From contig NZ_JVFV01000013.1 of the NCBI RefSeq assembly GCF_001073085.1, positions 62,001 through 126,000 of the forward strand: a stretch of DNA of 64,000 nt, read 5' to 3'. Both the position numbers and the translations under genes were made by a program. The DNA comes from Streptococcus pseudopneumoniae. GTDB lineage: Bacteria > Bacillota > Bacilli > Lactobacillales > Streptococcaceae. Below, piece after piece: positions 1 to 8,992 of the stretch. The notes below the pieces were generated by a model, which saw only the letters and a program-made list of their open reading frames with translations, did no database searches and was not told the DNA's origin. Within the stretch, counting starts at the first letter, position 1. Every line of letters starts with the position of its first letter.

Positions 1-62
1 ATATAAAAGTCGAACCATAGAAAGGCACTGCACCTCAATAATGGGACAAGAGAAAACCCCTC

Positions 63-887
63 TTATGCGGCCAGTTTTCTGTACTCTACAGGAGACTGGT
101 CATTTAATTTCTGTTGAATTCTAGTTTCATTATAAAATATGATGTAATTTTTGACAATATCTGTTATACTATCTTTGGTTAAGTTTCTCCACTTATGGAG
201 ATAGAAGGTTTCATACTTGAGAACAGAGTGGAACCATTCGATACAGGCATTATCTGCTGGTGTTCCTTTTCGGGACATGGAGCGGGTGATGCCTTTTGCT
301 GTACAAGACTGATAGTAGGCTTTTGAGGTGTAGACAGATCCCTGGTCGCTGTGTAAAAGTGTTCCTTGAGGTAGCTCAAGTTGATGAAGTGTGTCGAGCA
401 CAAAGTCCGTATCTTGGCATTCGGAGATGGTATAAGCTACAATTTCACGATTATAGAGATCTATGAATGAAGATAGATAAAGTCTACAGTTCCCAAAGTA
501 GAGGTAGGTGATGTCTGTGACAAGCTTCTCCATAGGCTTGTCTGCCTGGAAATCACGATCCAGCTTATTGTCTGTTACATGGTAAGGCTTCCCTAATTTA
601 GGTCCCTTCTTGGGACGGACACGGCAAAGGCAGCCCTTTTCCTTCATAATACGATAGACATTCTTGTGATTAACGACGAGGTTATAAACTTTCTTGAGCA
701 AGCGAGTGATGGTTCGATAGCCGTAAATAAAGTGATTCTCCCTACAGAGTTGTTCGATTTTATCCGCTATTTCGTCTCTCTTCTTAACCACCTTGCTTTC
801 TGCTTTCCAACGGTAAAAGGTGGAACGTTTGACTCCGAAGCACTCTAAAATAAGAGATACAGGGTAGGTTTTCTGATACTCTTCCAC
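63..887 (-). CDS. IS3-family transposase OrfB (DDE catalytic subunit)
   Basis: This 274-aa protein is the catalytic part of an IS3-type transposase and would act on the ends of its own element. An N-terminal HTH_21-like region (about residues 1-95) is followed by an rve integrase core. The DDE residues are visible as the Asp of VTDITYLYF, the Asp of LLHSDQGS and the Glu of NACIEWFHSVLKYE. The length is normal. In active IS3 elements OrfB is made as an OrfAB fusion by -1 frameshifting. Here orfA carries two in-frame stops, so a fusion cannot be made from this copy and autonomous transposition is unlikely. Confidence 0.9.
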   Translation of the reverse strand: MEEYQKTYPVSLILECFGVKRSTFYRWKAESKVVKKRDEIADKIEQLCRENHFIYGYRTITRLLKKVYNLVVNHKNVYRIMKEKGCLCRVRPKKGPKLGKPYHVTDNKLDRDFQADKPMEKLVTDITYLYFGNCRLYLSSFIDLYNREIVAYTISECQDTDFVLDTLHQLELPQGTLLHSDQGSVYTSKAYYQSCTAKGITRSMSRKGTPADNACIEWFHSVLKYETFYLHKWRNLTKDSITDIVKNYIIFYNETRIQQKLNDQSPVEYRKLAA

Positions 888-901
888 TAGCTTGATAAGA
901 C

Positions 902-1192
902 TTACTTTGTCGATTTTCTTATCAAGCTCTGATACTTTTTTAGTAATTCTACCTGCAAACGTAACTGTTCCACTTCAGATAACTGCTTCATCCCTTTACC
1001 ATAAGTATATTGTTTCCCCACAGGTTGGTGGGAACGGAACAATTCATCATTCTAATACCATTGCCATCAGGTCTTGACCTGACTAACATTTTTAATACCG
1101 AGGGTATCCATGATAACCTTATTTGATTGACCTGTCTTTTTCATTTCGAAACAGGCTAGCTTAGTTTCTAGTGAATATGCTTTTTTGGCCAT
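902..1192 (-). pseudogene. IS3 orfA, broken by two in-frame stop codons
   Basis: Read from the ATG at 1192, this frame encodes an HTH protein starting MAKKAYSLETKLACFEMKK and ending in a Leu-rich segment (QLRLQVELLKKYQSLIRK), typical of IS3 OrfA. A TGA follows GIKNVSQVKT and a TAG follows three codons later (WQWY then stop), where related proteins have sense codons. After the stops the frame stays open to a TAA at 902. The damage looks like point mutation, so the loss of function is probably fairly recent. Confidence 0.8.
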
Positions 1193-1274
1193 AACAAAAC
1201 ACTCCTGTTTCTAGTTTACCAGATTTCAACAGGAGTGTTTTTCTTGTGTCTCATTTTATGGGGGCAGTGCCTTT

Positions 1275-1621
1275 TCTCCTTGAGATCTTTTTTATAAAAA
1301 ATAAAAATATCAAAATGTTTTTCAAGATAAACTAGCCTTATATTGGAAAATCAGATCATCCCCAACATATAAATTAGTGTTAAAGTTTAAACTATTCTGA
1401 TATAGATTATTCTCTAAAACACTTCATTATATCACATTTTATTTCTTATTGTCCAAATATTTGAGTAGATATCTATATTAATACAAATCTCCATACCTTT
1501 TGTAGAGTTCATGTGTATTTAAAGTTTGTTTTTTGTACAATAATCATTTATCTTCCTTTTTAAAAACACAAATCGTACAATTGGGATGCCACACGGAGAT
1601 ATAGAAAATTATCAATCCATC
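1275..1621. other. AT-rich intergenic stretch, no gene seen
   Basis: About 350 bp between the IS3 right end and the terminator of the first csRNA. It is very AT-rich and has no ORF with a ribosome binding site or recognisable similarity. I see no convincing promoter, repeat or terminator in it. It may be decayed coding sequence left after the IS insertion, but nothing recognisable remains. Confidence 0.5.
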
Positions 1622-1715
1622 AAAAAAAGCCGCCTGATTGGGCGACTTAATTTTTTTATAGGGAGATTATTATGAAAAAGTTTTAGGAGTTAAAGTTAAG
1701 GTCTTCTCAACTTCT
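1622..1715 (-). ncRNA. cia-dependent small RNA (csRNA), copy a
   Basis: A transcript of about 94 nt is predicted on the minus strand. It starts about 7 nt after a TATACT -10 box (1722-1727) that lies 10 bp from a CiaR direct repeat. Its 3' end is an intrinsic terminator (GTCGCCC-AATC-AGGCGGC then a U-run, 1622-1650). The internal stretch TTTTTCATAATAATCTCCCT is complementary to a Shine-Dalgarno plus AUG, the hallmark of streptococcal csRNAs, which repress translation of targets such as comC mRNA. The promoter overlaps the 3' end of the nucleotidyltransferase gene. Similarity to the other three copies lies mainly in the promoter, the anti-SD region and the terminator. Confidence 0.85.
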
Positions 1716-1721
1716 GAGATA

Positions 1722-1754
1722 AGTATACAGCTCCTATCTTAAAGTTTCCTTAAG
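1722..1754 (-). promoter_or_regulatory. CiaR-box promoter of csRNA copy a
   Basis: On the minus strand it reads CTTAAG-GAAAC-TTTAAG (1738-1754), then 10 nt, then the -10 TATACT (1722-1727). This matches the CiaR consensus TTTAAG-N5-TTTAAG at its usual distance from the -10. Expression should depend on the CiaRH two-component system. The site runs into the stop codon of the adjacent gene. Confidence 0.85.
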
Positions 1755-2322
1755 TATTTTTAACTGTAAGATTTTTCCATTTTTCTCGCCAGTTTTTCTT
1801 AGATAAACGCTTTTGATAGAGCTTCATTCGGTCTTCATTTTCTAAAAAATGAGGGGTCGGACAAACCTGAAAGTTCAAAATATCCTCCAAACCATAAGGC
1901 GCAAAGAGTTCTAAAGTTGCGTCAGCTTGCAGGCGAAGTCCAACTGCCGTACACCGTTCTGGATACTTACTCATGGCATCGCAGGAATTTCTATACGGAG
2001 GTGTATGGGGACTATGCTGATGCATATAGACTTGATTTTTCAGCTCCCATTGATACTGGGGAAAGTCCTCTCTCAGCTTGTTCTCTATAACCAGCGTTTC
2101 TTCATAACTCACATCTGGATCAAAGAAAATCACATCCACATCCGTTTCACGGTCAAAGGATGGCTTATCTGACAAGAGATTCCAGATAAAATTTCGAACC
2201 GAACCAGCCGCCAACCAGGAATCTTTCAACTCCAAGTCACGGATGATAGTCAAAATAGCCATCATATCAGGATTTTCTCTAAAAGAGTCTAAGATTTCAG
2301 ACTTATTTTTCAATGTATTCAT
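1750..2322 (-). CDS. nucleotidyltransferase family protein (DUF925-like)
   Basis: This 190-aa protein resembles the NTP_transf_6/DUF925 group of the nucleotidyltransferase superfamily. Residues around 35-75 carry [12 protein letters not shown] and then an acidic [11 protein letters not shown] stretch that fits a metal-binding Asp pair. A C-terminal basic tail follows (about 165-190). The substrate is unknown in this family. It overlaps the 3' end of ruvB by 20 bp on the same strand, so it is probably translated from the ruvB message by coupling. The csRNA copy a promoter overlaps its stop codon. Confidence 0.7.
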   Translation of the reverse strand: MNTLKNKSEILDSFRENPDMMAILTIIRDLELKDSWLAAGSVRNFIWNLLSDKPSFDRETDVDVIFFDPDVSYEETLVIENKLREDFPQYQWELKNQVYMHQHSPHTPPYRNSCDAMSKYPERCTAVGLRLQADATLELFAPYGLEDILNFQVCPTPHFLENEDRMKLYQKRLSKKNWREKWKNLTVKNT

Positions 2323-3301
2323 ACCCTAAATGTTCATAAGCCTTAGCTGTCGCCACCCGTCCTGAACGAGTTCGCATGATAAAACCTTTCTGGATCAGGT
2401 AAGGTTCATACATATCCTCTACCGTCTCACGCTCTTCGGCGATATTAACCGAAAGAGTGCCTAGACCGACAGGACCACCACCGTACATCTCAATCATGGT
2501 GCGAAGGATTTTCTGGTCCACATAGTCCAAGCCTTCATGGTCTACATCCAGCATGGTCAAAGCCTTATCCGTAATTACATCGTCAATCAAGCCATCGCCC
2601 ATAATCTGGGCAAAGTCGCGCACGCGCTTGAGGAGACGATTGGCGATACGAGGAGTCCCACGACTACGGAGGGCCAACTCAGCAGCAGCTTCATGTGTAA
2701 TTTCCATCTCAAAGATATCTGCCGTCCGCTCGACAATCTCTGTCAAGTCATCATGGGCATAATACTCCATGTGACCAGTAATTCCAAAACGGGCACGAAG
2801 AGGATTTGAAAGCATACCAGCCCGAGTCGTCGCACCAATCAAGGTAAAAGGTGGCAATTCCAAATGAACACTGCGACTGCCTTCACCAGCACCAATCATG
2901 ATGTCGATGTAGAAATCTTCCATGGCACTGTAAAGCACCTCTTCTACCGACATGGGCAAGCGATGAATCTCGTCAATAAAAAGCACATCTCCTGGCTCCA
3001 AGTCATTCAAAATCGCAACTAAATCACCGGCTTTTTCGATAACAGGACCAGACGTTTGTTTGAGATTGACTCCCAGTTCATTGGCAATGACAAAAGCCAT
3101 GGTTGTTTTCCCGAGACCTGGAGGACCAAACAAAAGAACATGGTCCAGCGCCTCATCACGCATTTTTGCTGCTTCGATAAAGATTTGAAGCTGATCTTTG
3201 ACCTTGTCCTGACCGATATATTCACGTAAATATTGGGGACGGAGGGTACGCTCTACCAACTCCTCATCACCCATGATTTCATTATCTAAAATTCTACTCA
3301 T
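2303..3301 (-). CDS. ruvB: Holliday junction branch-migration helicase RuvB
   Basis: This 332-aa AAA+ ATPase drives RuvA-bound Holliday junction migration in recombinational repair. Motifs visible are Walker [10 protein letters not shown] (near residue 60), Walker [10 protein letters not shown] (near 108), sensor motif [19 protein letters not shown], and the C-terminal winged helix (about 255-330) with GGPVGLGTL and RTRSGRVAT. The length is standard. It is the first gene of a two-gene unit with the overlapping nucleotidyltransferase-like gene. A csRNA gene lies directly upstream on the same strand (3335-3433) and ends in a strong terminator, so ruvB needs its own promoter in the 30-odd bp before its ATG (TATAAT-like sequence at about 3308-3313). 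Confidence 0.95.
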   Translation of the reverse strand: MSRILDNEIMGDEELVERTLRPQYLREYIGQDKVKDQLQIFIEAAKMRDEALDHVLLFGPPGLGKTTMAFVIANELGVNLKQTSGPVIEKAGDLVAILNDLEPGDVLFIDEIHRLPMSVEEVLYSAMEDFYIDIMIGAGEGSRSVHLELPPFTLIGATTRAGMLSNPLRARFGITGHMEYYAHDDLTEIVERTADIFEMEITHEAAAELALRSRGTPRIANRLLKRVRDFAQIMGDGLIDDVITDKALTMLDVDHEGLDYVDQKILRTMIEMYGGGPVGLGTLSVNIAEERETVEDMYEPYLIQKGFIMRTRSGRVATAKAYEHLGYEYIEK

Positions 3302-3334
3302 GTTTCTATTATAGCAAAAATCCCGCCCACAAAC

Positions 3335-3433
3335 AAAAAAGCCACCTGATTTGGTGGCCTCTTTAGGGAGATTATTATGAAAAAGAAAAGTTTAGGATTT
3401 CTATTAAATAAAGTTAGGAGGTCTTTATTTAAT
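3335..3433 (-). ncRNA. cia-dependent small RNA (csRNA), copy b
   Basis: A transcript of about 99 nt, predicted from the TATTAT -10 (3440-3445) to the U-run of the GCCACC-AAAT-CAGGTGGC terminator (3335-3357). It contains TTTTTCATAATAATCTCCCT, complementary to an SD and start codon, and a second segment complementary to AGGAGG (ACCTCCTAAC). Both are expected to pair with target mRNAs. It lies between the flavoprotein gene and ruvB, antiparallel to no gene. Confidence 0.88.
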
Positions 3434-3439
3434 GATTAC

Positions 3440-3472
3440 ATAATACACAAGCAAACTTAAAGTTAGCTTAAG
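3440..3472 (-). promoter_or_regulatory. CiaR-box promoter of csRNA copy b
   Basis: The minus strand reads CTTAAG-CTAAC-TTTAAG (3456-3472), 10 nt, then TATTAT (3440-3445). Spacing and repeat match the CiaR activator site found at csRNA promoters. Confidence 0.87.
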
Positions 3473-3487
3473 ATTTTAAATCCATTA

Positions 3488-5899
3488 TTAACAATTTTCT
3501 TGAACAGCTGTTTGACCTGCAATACGTCCAAAAGTAAAGATATCCGTAAGCGAATTTCCTCCTAGACGGTTACCTGCATGGAGTCCTCCTGCGACTTCTC
3601 CGGCAGCATACAAACCAGGGATTATCTGAGCTTTTTCATTTAAAACATGTGTTGAAGTATCAATCTTGAGTCCACCCATTGTATGGTGAACAGCAGGTTT
3701 TCTTGGTGTTGCGTAGAACGGTGCGACCTCACACTTGAGATCGAAACTACCCTTGTTAAATTCAGGGTCAAATCCTGCATCAACATAAGAGTTGTACTTC
3801 TTGATTGTATCTGCTAAAACTTGTGGATCAATACCAATCTGAACTGCCAATTCTTCTATCGTATCTGCACGATAGAGAGTACCTGCTTTGACTTGAGCAT
3901 CGATTTTTTCTTGGCTAGTGTTATAGGCTGTTGCCTTGATACGATCATCTGCAATCAAGTAGAACAAGCCCCCATTGTCAATCGCTGCTTGAGATAGCTT
4001 GTCTCGACTACCGTACTCATCCACAAATCGCTTCCCTTCAGTATTTACCATGATGAAGTTAGCTGGAGGAACTTGAAGTCCTGAGAAGAGGGCTCCTGTC
4101 ACTGGATCGGATACTGGCATCATTTGGCTAAAGCCCATACCCACTAGATCTGCACCTACACTTTGACCCAAGACGATTCCATCCCCTGTTACGGCTGGTG
4201 TATTAGATGTGGCAATATCATCCGCGATTTCAGTCCAGTAGGTATTGTATTTTTGTAACATCTTGGTATTGGCGCCAAATCCTCCAGAAGCTAGAACAAC
4301 GGCATCTGCATGAACGATGATGGTTTGACCGTTTCGACCTTCTGCTCTGACACCCTTGACAGCTCCCTCTTCTACAAGCAATTCTTTGACTGGAGAGTCA
4401 GTCAAAATTATGCCTCCATTCTCTAGAACATATTTTTGTAGAACTGAGATAAAGGCATAACCCATTGGTTGAACTGGTTTATGACCCCGACGCCAAAGGG
4501 CTCCAACTGGCATTGTGACTTCACTACGAACGAATTCAACACCGATGTCTTCTAACCAGCGAACAGACTCTAGGGCACGTTCGGTTAGTACAGAAACCAA
4601 ATCATATTGACCATGAATTTCATGTCCTTGTAAATCTTTTCGTTTCCCTCCGATATAAGTTTGGATACGGTAAAGCAAGGTAGAATCAAACAAATAACTA
4701 GGGTCCTGCAAATACTGCTCAACCTCAACTTTCAAGGCTTTAAAGTCTTCCAAATATTCTGGATCAATCGTTGATTCATCTGTCGCAATCAATTCTTGAA
4801 GCGTATGTGCCTCACCTGGATGAACTGCGAAGGTTCCTTGCCATGCTGGATCTGGTGCATTCATTGGACCACCTGCACGAACAGTATTTCCTCCAATTGC
4901 TGGGAATTTCTCTACGACAATTGGCTTCTTACCAGCTTGTAAGACTGCTGCAGCTGCAGCTAAACCAGCTCCTCCACCTCCGACGATGACCACGTCTGCC
5001 TGATAAGTTTTATCTTCTTTATCCAAGGCAGATGGAGCTTTGGAACGTTTGCGTAAAACATCTGGATTTGCACCCGCTTGTTTGACCGCACGCGCAACCC
5101 CATCCAAGACACCATTTGAAGTCACAGAAGCTCCTGACACTGCATCAACATTTAAAGTTTGCCCCTCAATGATTTCTGCTGGAATACGGGTAAATACGAC
5201 ATCTGCGATCCCTGAAGATTCTCCAGAAGAATCGATTTCAATTTTTTCAATACGGTCTTCAGAAACTGTGACGTCCATCGGTAATTTACCATTATGACCT
5301 TCAGTTGTAACATGGTAAGTTCCTGGTTCAAAGCGAATTTCTTCAGGAAGATTTAGTTGATTTGCAACAGATACAAAGCGAAGGAAACGATAGAAACAGC
5401 TATCTAAGAAATCGACGGTTCGCTCATCAATCAAATCTCCATTTGCATCAAATGCTCGATGAGCTCGGCCAAGTAAAAATTCACTTCCTGGCATAACTGT
5501 TGCGTTTACCCCAGGTGCATCAAGAATCTGACGAAGATGAAGCTGGGCACGCGAAGAACCTTGAACATCATAGGACGCTCCTACAATCATGGTTGGCTTC
5601 CCATCTAGTGGATGAATGTTAAAAGACAACCACTCGAGCAAACTATTTAAACTTGATGGAATTGTATGATTGTGCTCAGGTGTCGAAATAATCACACCGT
5701 CTGCTTCCGAAATCGCTTGGTTAAACTTCTGAATAACAGGTGTATCTGTTTGATCATCGGTTTCATTGAACATCGGTACATCGGTAATTTCTAAAATCTC
5801 AATATCCGCTTTGGTTGCAAAATGTCTTTGCATAAATTGCAACAAACTACGGTTATAAGATTGTTTGGCATTGGTACCAACAATAGCTACTAATTTCAT
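3488..5899 (-). CDS. three-module flavoprotein reductase (FMN reductase + FMN_bind + fumarate-reductase-like)
   Basis: This 803-aa soluble protein joins an NAD(P)H-dependent FMN reductase module (about 1-180), an FMN-binding domain (about 205-290) and an FAD-binding_2 fumarate-reductase-type module (about 305-800). The FMN_bind segment has [12 protein letters not shown], where the ApbE flavinylation site would be Ser rather than the more common Thr. The FAD module has [14 protein letters not shown]. Residues matching the flavocytochrome c3 active site are also present ([29 protein letters not shown]). There is no signal peptide. Architecture and the adjacent small FMN reductase recall HcrAB-type hydroxycinnamate reductases of Lactiplantibacillus. 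The true substrate could be any alpha,beta-unsaturated acid. RBS AGGAG precedes the ATG. It is the second gene after the small reductase, 25 bp downstream. Confidence 0.8.
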   Translation of the reverse strand: MKLVAIVGTNAKQSYNRSLLQFMQRHFATKADIEILEITDVPMFNETDDQTDTPVIQKFNQAISEADGVIISTPEHNHTIPSSLNSLLEWLSFNIHPLDGKPTMIVGASYDVQGSSRAQLHLRQILDAPGVNATVMPGSEFLLGRAHRAFDANGDLIDERTVDFLDSCFYRFLRFVSVANQLNLPEEIRFEPGTYHVTTEGHNGKLPMDVTVSEDRIEKIEIDSSGESSGIADVVFTRIPAEIIEGQTLNVDAVSGASVTSNGVLDGVARAVKQAGANPDVLRKRSKAPSALDKEDKTYQADVVIVGGGGAGLAAAAAVLQAGKKPIVVEKFPAIGGNTVRAGGPMNAPDPAWQGTFAVHPGEAHTLQELIATDESTIDPEYLEDFKALKVEVEQYLQDPSYLFDSTLLYRIQTYIGGKRKDLQGHEIHGQYDLVSVLTERALESVRWLEDIGVEFVRSEVTMPVGALWRRGHKPVQPMGYAFISVLQKYVLENGGIILTDSPVKELLVEEGAVKGVRAEGRNGQTIIVHADAVVLASGGFGANTKMLQKYNTYWTEIADDIATSNTPAVTGDGIVLGQSVGADLVGMGFSQMMPVSDPVTGALFSGLQVPPANFIMVNTEGKRFVDEYGSRDKLSQAAIDNGGLFYLIADDRIKATAYNTSQEKIDAQVKAGTLYRADTIEELAVQIGIDPQVLADTIKKYNSYVDAGFDPEFNKGSFDLKCEVAPFYATPRKPAVHHTMGGLKIDTSTHVLNEKAQIIPGLYAAGEVAGGLHAGNRLGGNSLTDIFTFGRIAGQTAVQENC

Positions 5900-5924
5900 A
5901 GATTGTTCTCCTTTCTTGAAATGC

Positions 5925-6533
5925 TTATGCTTTCAACCATTCTTCCCAAATGAAAGATTTCTTACGGTTCGTATCTTCTGGTTTAACTAAAGCCTTTGTT
6001 AGTTCAACAAAATTTTGGAATTCTGCAAAATGTTCTTCCAACTCTGCGACTTTTTCAGGGTTATTCAAATTACAATCATCATCCAACACCTGTTCAGAAT
6101 GACCTAGGAAAAATTCAGTCCCCGGCATGACTCTTGCTTTCAGTTCAGGCGCATCAAGAATCTGACGCAAGTGTGCTTGGGCTCTAGATGTTCCAAGTAA
6201 TCCAAGAGAAGCTCCGACAATCATCGTTGGTTTGTTAATCAAAGCACGACTGGTATAGGCAATCCATTCCAAGGCTGAAGCCAAGGGTGCTGGTATCGTA
6301 TGATCATACTCAGGCGTTGATATAATCACACCATCTGCCTCAAGGATTTTTTCTGAAAAAGCTTGAACTTCGGCTGGTGCCAGCTTGTCCTCAGGTTCGT
6401 TAAATGCTGGCAATTGTTTGATTTCCAATACCTCAATGTCGGCTTTATCTGAAAAATGCTTTTGCATAAATTTCAAGAGTTTCCGATTGGTTGAGCGGTC
6501 AGAATTTGTTCCAACGATAGCAACTAATTTCAT
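5925..6533 (-). CDS. NAD(P)H-dependent FMN reductase
   Basis: This 202-aa flavodoxin-like protein belongs to the NADPH_dep_FMN_red family, with an N-terminal flavin-phosphate loop ([15 protein letters not shown]) and the [14 protein letters not shown] segment that contacts the flavin. It is clearly paralogous to the N-terminal module of the downstream 803-aa protein: both begin [10 protein letters not shown] and share VIISTPE and [18 protein letters not shown] stretches. It is likely to supply reduced flavin or form a complex with that enzyme. It is first in a two-gene minus-strand operon, divergent from the transporter gene at 6753. Its RBS is AAGGGGGT. Confidence 0.85.
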   Translation of the reverse strand: MKLVAIVGTNSDRSTNRKLLKFMQKHFSDKADIEVLEIKQLPAFNEPEDKLAPAEVQAFSEKILEADGVIISTPEYDHTIPAPLASALEWIAYTSRALINKPTMIVGASLGLLGTSRAQAHLRQILDAPELKARVMPGTEFFLGHSEQVLDDDCNLNNPEKVAELEEHFAEFQNFVELTKALVKPEDTNRKKSFIWEEWLKA

Positions 6534-6565
6534 CTTGCTACCCCCTTTTTGTTTTATTCACTTTC

Positions 6566-6616
6566 ATTATACTACTTTAAATTATCTTCGACATTCATGA
6601 CACTAAAATATTGTGT
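6566..6616 (-). promoter_or_regulatory. putative promoter and operator of the flavoprotein operon
   Basis: A minus-strand TATAAT (6566-6571) lies 33 bp before the FMN reductase ATG, with only a weak -35. An imperfect palindrome ACACTAAAATATTGTGT (6600-6616) sits upstream, in the divergent intergenic region shared with the transporter gene. It could be the operator for the AraC-type regulator at 8066, which is an inference from position only. Confidence 0.45.
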
Positions 6617-6684
6617 TATTCTATCAGTTTATCTTACCTTAGTATAACTTAGTGAAAAAATTAACAATATTTTGCGAGAAAGTA

Positions 6685-6713
6685 TTGACCCTCATTTTTA
6701 ACTATGTTATAGT
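6685..6713 (+). promoter_or_regulatory. sigma-A promoter of the OFA transporter gene
   Basis: TTGACC (6685-6690), a 17-bp spacer, and TATAGT (6708-6713) are close to consensus and lie 40 bp upstream of the transporter ATG, pointing away from the reductase operon. Confidence 0.75.
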
Positions 6714-6752
6714 CTTTGTGAAAAATGTATTAAGTTAAAGGAGGGTCTTCTT

Positions 6753-7952
6753 ATGAAAGAGACATTCAATCGTTGGCAAGTCTTAGCGGCATCAACTGCT
6801 ATTCTTCTCTGTACAGGTGCTGTCTATTCTTTTTCCGTTTTCGCTGGACCTCTAAGTTCTTCAACAGGTTGGACAATGTCCGAAATCATGCTTGCATTTG
6901 CCATCAACTCAGCAATCGGACCTATCCCTATGATTCTCGGAGGATATCTGGTAGACAAGGGATATGTAAAATGGACAATTGCCCTTGGTGCTCTTCTATT
7001 TGCTAGTGGCTTTTTCCTAACTGGTTATGCTAGTTCACCAGCCATGCTCTATCTTACCTATGGTTTGATGGCAGGTCTTGGTCAAGGATTTGCTTATTCA
7101 GGAGCCCTCTCAAATTCTCTTCGCCTCTTTCCAGATAAACGTGGTTTAGCTTCTGGGATTCTAACAGGAGGTATGGGATTTGCCGCAGTTATCGCGTCAC
7201 CAGTTGCAAGTAGTCTTATTCAAAAGCAAGATGCCTTCTTTGCTTTTCGAACCATTGGACTTGTCTATATTGTTGTTATTATCTGTGCCATTTTCTTCAT
7301 CAAGGCAGCCCCAAGCGGCTACCAACCAGCAGGTTGGAAAGCTCCCGTACAAACTAAACAAGGACCTGCTAATAAAAACTGGAAAGAAATGCTACAAAGT
7401 CCGCTATTTTACATTATTATCAGCATGTTCTTTGTCGGCGCTTTCTCTGGTTTGATGATTGCCTCTCAAGCATCACCAATTGGTCAATCCATGTTTGGAC
7501 TCTCTGCGGGAACAGCAGCACTCTATGTCTCTCTTTATTCAATCGCGAACTCAAGTGGGCGCTTTATCTGGGGATCCCTCTCTGATAAAATTGGGCGTTC
7601 AAAAACCTTATTGATTATCTATTCAGTCATCGTTTTGGCACTCTTCTCCCTAACAATCGTCCCTGGACAATTTGGTTTTACGCTAGGAATCATCGGTCTT
7701 GGCATCTGCTTCGGTGGTGTTATGGGAGTATTCCCATCTATTGTCATGGAGAACTACGGACCTGCAAATCAGGGGGTCAACTACGGTATCGTCTTCACAG
7801 GTTATTCTTTAGCTGCATTTTTTGCACCTAAGGTTGCGGTTCAAATGGCAACAGCCAACAATGGAAATTACAGCGCTGCATTCTACGTCGCTATCGCTTT
7901 AGCAGTTGTCGGACTTCTCCTCAACTTCCTTTATATGAAGAAGAAAGGTTAG
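6753..7952 (+). CDS. MFS transporter, OFA (oxalate/formate antiporter-like) family
   Basis: This 399-aa membrane protein has 12 predicted hydrophobic segments in two halves joined by a hydrophilic loop (about 190-215). It begins RWQVLAASTAILLCTGAVYSFSVF, split here across TM1, a start typical of the OFA family. The MFS motif appears as GGYLVDKGYVKW and again as WGSLSDKIGRSKTLL. OFA proteins exchange small carboxylates. Placed divergently from an enoate-type reductase it may import the acid substrate and export its reduced product, which is inference. RBS is AAAGGAGGG. A terminator follows at 7996. Confidence 0.85.
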   Translation: MKETFNRWQVLAASTAILLCTGAVYSFSVFAGPLSSSTGWTMSEIMLAFAINSAIGPIPMILGGYLVDKGYVKWTIALGALLFASGFFLTGYASSPAMLYLTYGLMAGLGQGFAYSGALSNSLRLFPDKRGLASGILTGGMGFAAVIASPVASSLIQKQDAFFAFRTIGLVYIVVIICAIFFIKAAPSGYQPAGWKAPVQTKQGPANKNWKEMLQSPLFYIIISMFFVGAFSGLMIASQASPIGQSMFGLSAGTAALYVSLYSIANSSGRFIWGSLSDKIGRSKTLLIIYSVIVLALFSLTIVPGQFGFTLGIIGLGICFGGVMGVFPSIVMENYGPANQGVNYGIVFTGYSLAAFFAPKVAVQMATANNGNYSAAFYVAIALAVVGLLLNFLYMKKKG

Positions 7953-7995
7953 AGAAAGACGTTCTCGTCAAATGCTCATTGCTAGTCTAAAGCAG

Positions 7996-8024
7996 GGTCG
8001 GGATTTTTTGTCCCGGCCTTTTTT
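7996..8024 (+). terminator. intrinsic terminator after the OFA transporter
   Basis: GGTCGGGA (7996-8003) pairs with TCCCGGCC (8011-8018), followed by a T-run. It separates the transporter from the AraC gene, whose -10 begins 3 bp later. Confidence 0.8.
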
Positions 8025-8032
8025 GGTATAAT
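8024..8032 (+). promoter_or_regulatory. extended -10 promoter of the AraC-family regulator
   Basis: TGGTATAAT lies directly behind the preceding terminator and 33 bp before the regulator ATG. The -35 region is inside the terminator hairpin and poor, as tolerated at extended -10 promoters. Confidence 0.6.
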
Positions 8033-8065
8033 TAAACTAGAAATAGCTTATCAGGAGGTTTTATC

Positions 8066-8944
8066 ATGGCTCAGCAATCAAGACTTTTACGAGATAACCC
8101 ATCTGGTTTCCCCTATGATTTTGAAAAGCAAATTCTATCTAAGCAATCTGCTGATACAATTTATCATTGGCATCCTGAACTCGAGATTATCTATGTCAAA
8201 AAAGGAACTGCTACCTTCTATATCAATTCTGAGCGCTTTGAAAGTCATGAAGGCGATATTTTTCTAATTCAGCCAACTTCTCCTCACGCTATCTACCCTA
8301 TTGAAAATCAAGAACAAATTTCAACAGTTTTTCGTATCCATCTAGATTTTCTAGGTAGGAATCAAATAGACAGCTTTAGCCAACGCTATATTCAACCAAT
8401 ATACTCTGGGCATTTTTATCTCACTCCTAGGATTTCGCCAGATGATCATGCTTATGAACCGATTCGCGATTGTCTTTTATCTCTTTTTTCTATCCTTGAA
8501 GAGCAGAGTATTTATTATGATCTTCTCTTAAAGGCAAAACTCTATGAATTTCTCTATCTTCTCTTTAAGTACAGGTATGTCAATCGACACTATACAGATG
8601 ATACCTATCAAAAATATCAGAAATTAAAAGAAATGATTAGCTATCTTGAGCAACACTATGCAGAGCCCATTCAAATTGACCAGCTTGCTGCTACGTTTGG
8701 ATATAGCAAAAATCACTTTATGAATATTTTCAAACAACACACTGGGACAAGCTGTATGGAGTATCTCATACGATTGCGTTTGGAAAAAGCTTGCGAAAAA
8801 CTCATTCAGACCAATCAAAGCGTCCAAGAAATAGCAAGCCAGGTCGGCTTTACTAACCTCTCAAATTTTAATCGACAATTCAAACAACACTTCCAGTTAA
8901 CTCCCAGACAGTATCGAAATCAACAACTTAAAAAAGAATCCTAA
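8066..8944 (+). CDS. AraC-family transcriptional regulator
   Basis: This 292-aa regulator has an N-terminal cupin-like sensing domain (about 20-150; YHWHPELEIIYVKKGTATFYI and HEGDIFLIQPTSPHAIYP segments) and a C-terminal double helix-turn-helix (about 190-290; IQIDQLAATFGYSKNHFMNI and QEIASQVGFTNLSNFNRQFK). It probably controls the neighbouring transporter and reductase genes in response to their substrate, judged from position. Start is fixed by CAGGAGG 8 nt upstream. A terminator follows directly. Confidence 0.85.
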   Translation: MAQQSRLLRDNPSGFPYDFEKQILSKQSADTIYHWHPELEIIYVKKGTATFYINSERFESHEGDIFLIQPTSPHAIYPIENQEQISTVFRIHLDFLGRNQIDSFSQRYIQPIYSGHFYLTPRISPDDHAYEPIRDCLLSLFSILEEQSIYYDLLLKAKLYEFLYLLFKYRYVNRHYTDDTYQKYQKLKEMISYLEQHYAEPIQIDQLAATFGYSKNHFMNIFKQHTGTSCMEYLIRLRLEKACEKLIQTNQSVQEIASQVGFTNLSNFNRQFKQHFQLTPRQYRNQQLKKES

Positions 8945-8950
8945 CTACAT

Positions 8951-8984
8951 GTCTCCTTAGTGACTCACTAGGGAGACTTTTCTT
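8951..8984 (+). terminator. intrinsic terminator after the AraC gene
   Basis: GTCTCCTTAGTG pairs with CACTAGGGAGAC, followed by TTTTCTTT. It is close to the 3' end of csRNA copy c, which is transcribed towards it on the other strand. Confidence 0.8.
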
Positions 8985-8992
8985 TATCAAAC

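Larger units (their letters stand above)
21..1274 (-). mobile_element. IS3-family insertion sequence, inactive orfA
   Basis: The element is bounded by imperfect inverted repeats of about 36 bp. The left end begins AAAGGCACTGC and the right end is its reverse complement, GCAGTGCCTTT. Between them on the minus strand lie orfA (902-1192, broken) and orfB (63-887, open), the usual two-frame IS3 arrangement. I see no clear 3-bp target duplication: the flanks read TAG and TCT. The IS150-type subgroup is a family inference and no IS name is claimed. Confidence 0.85.

Noticed and set aside
3378..3461. 27-codon plus-strand ORF starting MKKKSLGF inside csRNA copy b, with an AGGGAG upstream
   Set aside because: The SD and start-codon look arises because the csRNA on the other strand carries the complement of an SD and AUG. 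Copies a and d lack the frame and copy c is interrupted, so it is not a conserved peptide.
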